DNA of 64,000 nucleotides from Crocosphaera chwakensis CCY0110 (GTDB lineage: Bacteria; Cyanobacteriota; Cyanobacteriia; Cyanobacteriales; Microcystaceae): positions 124,001 to 188,000 of the forward strand of contig NZ_AAXW01000005.1 of the NCBI RefSeq assembly GCF_000169335.1. Direction: 5' to 3'. Of this stretch, positions 62,924 through 64,000 are shown piece by piece. Position 1 is the stretch's first letter, and each line of letters opens with the position of its first letter. The notes under the pieces are model-generated. The model made no database searches. It worked only from the letters and a program-made list of their open reading frames with translations, and was not told the DNA's origin. Made by a program: the position numbers and the translations under genes.

Positions 62924-63799
62924 ATGATGAAAAAACATTTACATAAAATCACTCAAATCTTAGATAACCTATCCCAATCTCTTATTATTATTTTTTCTAT
63001 TATTTTGGTGATAATCATTATTTCTCTAGATTTTTACATAACAATTGATTTAGGTATTTCAATTTTTTATTTATTTCCTATTGCTTTAGTAACCTGGTAT
63101 GGTAGTAGGAAAATAGGACTTATTTTCTCTGTGATTTGTTCTTTGTGTTGGTGGTGGGCAGAAACAAACATTAGCCAAAATCCTCAACTATGGTTAGAAG
63201 AGTGGAACGCTGCTGTGAGGTTATCTTTCTTTGTTATTGTAACCTATTTATTATCAGAACTTAAAGCAGCTTATGAAAGAGAGAAAAAATCAGCCCGTAT
63301 TGATAGTTTAACGGGATCAGTCAATAGAAGGTTTTTTCGTGAAGTTTTGCAAAAAGAAATAAAAAGACTTTCTCGTTATAATCATCCGTTTACTTTAGCT
63401 TATTTTGATGTGGATAATTTTAAAATAGTTAATGATCAATTAGGTCATAATCAAGGAGATTATTTATTGAAAGCGATCGCAGATATTATTAAAATGAGTA
63501 TTAGACAAACAGATACATTAGCTAGACTAGGAGGAGATGAGTTTGCTTTAATCTTATTGGAAATTGATTATGAAAGAGCAAATGGTGTTTTAAATCGTAT
63601 TAAAACCGAACTTTTAGTTATGGCTAAATTAGAAAAACTACCCATCAGCTTTAGTATTGGTGCTATTACTTATTATACAATTCCTGAATCGGTTGATCGA
63701 GCTATTGAAGAAGTGGATCATTTAATGTACGATATTAAAAACAATGGTAAAAATGGCCTGAAACATAAAGTTAATAATGAAATAAATATAATGAAATAA
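62924..63799 (+). CDS. membrane-bound diguanylate cyclase (GGDEF)
   Basis: The 291-residue protein has an N-terminal membrane sensor of about four spans (residues about 18-112) without a recognised ligand domain. A short helix and a complete GGDEF domain follow: RIDSLTGSVNRRFF, FDVDNFKIVNDQLGHNQGD, then LARLGGDEFALILLE, all catalytic positions intact. It should make cyclic di-GMP. No inhibitory RxxD site is obvious before GGDEF. AAGGAGATACAAATA gives a strong ribosome-binding site; two adjacent ATGs (62924, 62927) are possible starts. Confidence 0.92.
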   Translation: MMKKHLHKITQILDNLSQSLIIIFSIILVIIIISLDFYITIDLGISIFYLFPIALVTWYGSRKIGLIFSVICSLCWWWAETNISQNPQLWLEEWNAAVRLSFFVIVTYLLSELKAAYEREKKSARIDSLTGSVNRRFFREVLQKEIKRLSRYNHPFTLAYFDVDNFKIVNDQLGHNQGDYLLKAIADIIKMSIRQTDTLARLGGDEFALILLEIDYERANGVLNRIKTELLVMAKLEKLPISFSIGAITYYTIPESVDRAIEEVDHLMYDIKNNGKNGLKHKVNNEINIMK

Positions 63800-63801
63800 A
63801 A

Positions 63802-64000
63802 TGGCTATATCTCGCAGAAATTTTCTAACGATAACAGGTATCAGTTTTACTAGCATTATTGCTGCTAATTCATTAAAAAATTATTATCATCTTGCTGCTA
63901 ATGGTAAGACCACCAGTACCGATAAATTTGGTCAATTAATACCTGATCCTGATAGAATTTTAGATTTACCCAAAGGATGGCAATATAAAGTTATTTCCTA
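63802..64000 (+). CDS. PhoX/DUF839-like phosphatase, N-terminal part (runs off the window)
   Basis: The first 66 residues are visible. They begin MAISRRNFLTITGISFTSII, a twin-arginine signal (S-R-R-N-F-L). A mature region follows with FGQLIPDPDRILDLPKGWQY, then KVIS. The pattern L-x-P-D-P-x-x-I-L-D-L-P-x-G-[FW]-x-Y-x-x-I-S is typical of the start of PhoX-like alkaline phosphatases of the DUF839 family in cyanobacteria. Export by Tat fits the presence of tatA in the window. It starts 2 bp after the GGDEF gene stop, so they may be cotranscribed. Confidence 0.75.

Overview
The window looks like a chromosomal segment of a unicellular, phycobilisome-containing cyanobacterium, most likely of the Crocosphaera/Cyanothece type. 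The evidence is the low G+C content, many copies of the HIP1 octamer GCGATCGC, phycobilisome core genes (apcD, apcF), pcyA, hemJ, an RRM-type RNA-binding protein, several cyanobacteria-restricted DUF families, Uma2 genes and remnants, and a protein with the C-terminal domain associated with Mo-nitrogenase. The genus is an inference. No rRNA, tRNA, CRISPR array, prophage or intact insertion sequence was recognised. Two MITE-like inverted-repeat families, with three copies each, are present.

Layout. 0-6 kb: Uma2 tail, DUF3593, fasciclin-domain protein, nitrogenase-associated domain protein, EamA transporter, exported methyltransferase, HydE/BioB-like radical SAM enzyme and a Spy-like periplasmic protein. 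6-15 kb: HemN-like radical SAM enzyme, a MacAB-type tripartite exporter, and a large amylase with two starch-binding modules and no signal peptide. 14.7-18.2 kb: a metal P-type ATPase island with two DUF5132 proteins and an HMA2 protein. 18.8-24.8 kb: DUF1400 protein plus carotenoid oxygenase, FHA-adenylate cyclase, DUF3120, then a small accessory patch (Uma2, a decayed Rpn-like nuclease, an AbiJ-like nuclease). 24.8-28.1 kb: clpB and an RRM protein.

28.3-46.5 kb is the most striking part. Eleven consecutive minus-strand genes read, in transcription order: arginine decarboxylase, deoxyhypusine/homospermidine synthase-like enzyme, fatty acyl-AMP ligase fused to an acyl carrier protein (ACP), ACP fused to a thioester reductase (HetM/HglB-like), two membrane desaturases, a SET-domain protein, a TMEM175-like membrane protein, an MFS transporter fused in frame to a DevB-type adaptor, DevC and DevA. 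Divergent from speA lie a short ORF and the agmatine deiminase and N-carbamoylputrescine amidase genes. Together these could load, desaturate and reductively release a fatty acyl chain, make putrescine and a derived polyamine, and export a product through a DevBCA-type pump. An acyl-polyamine or unsaturated fatty alcohol/aldehyde lipid is my inference, not something the sequence proves.

46.7-54.3 kb is photosynthetic housekeeping (DUF1997, apcF, clpS, DUF2103, pentapeptide-like protein, tatA, pcyA, fibrillin, apcD). 54.3-64 kb holds two unknown membrane proteins, an AAA-like/WD40 protein with 14 WD repeats, hemJ, argS, a diguanylate cyclase and the start of a PhoX-like phosphatase.
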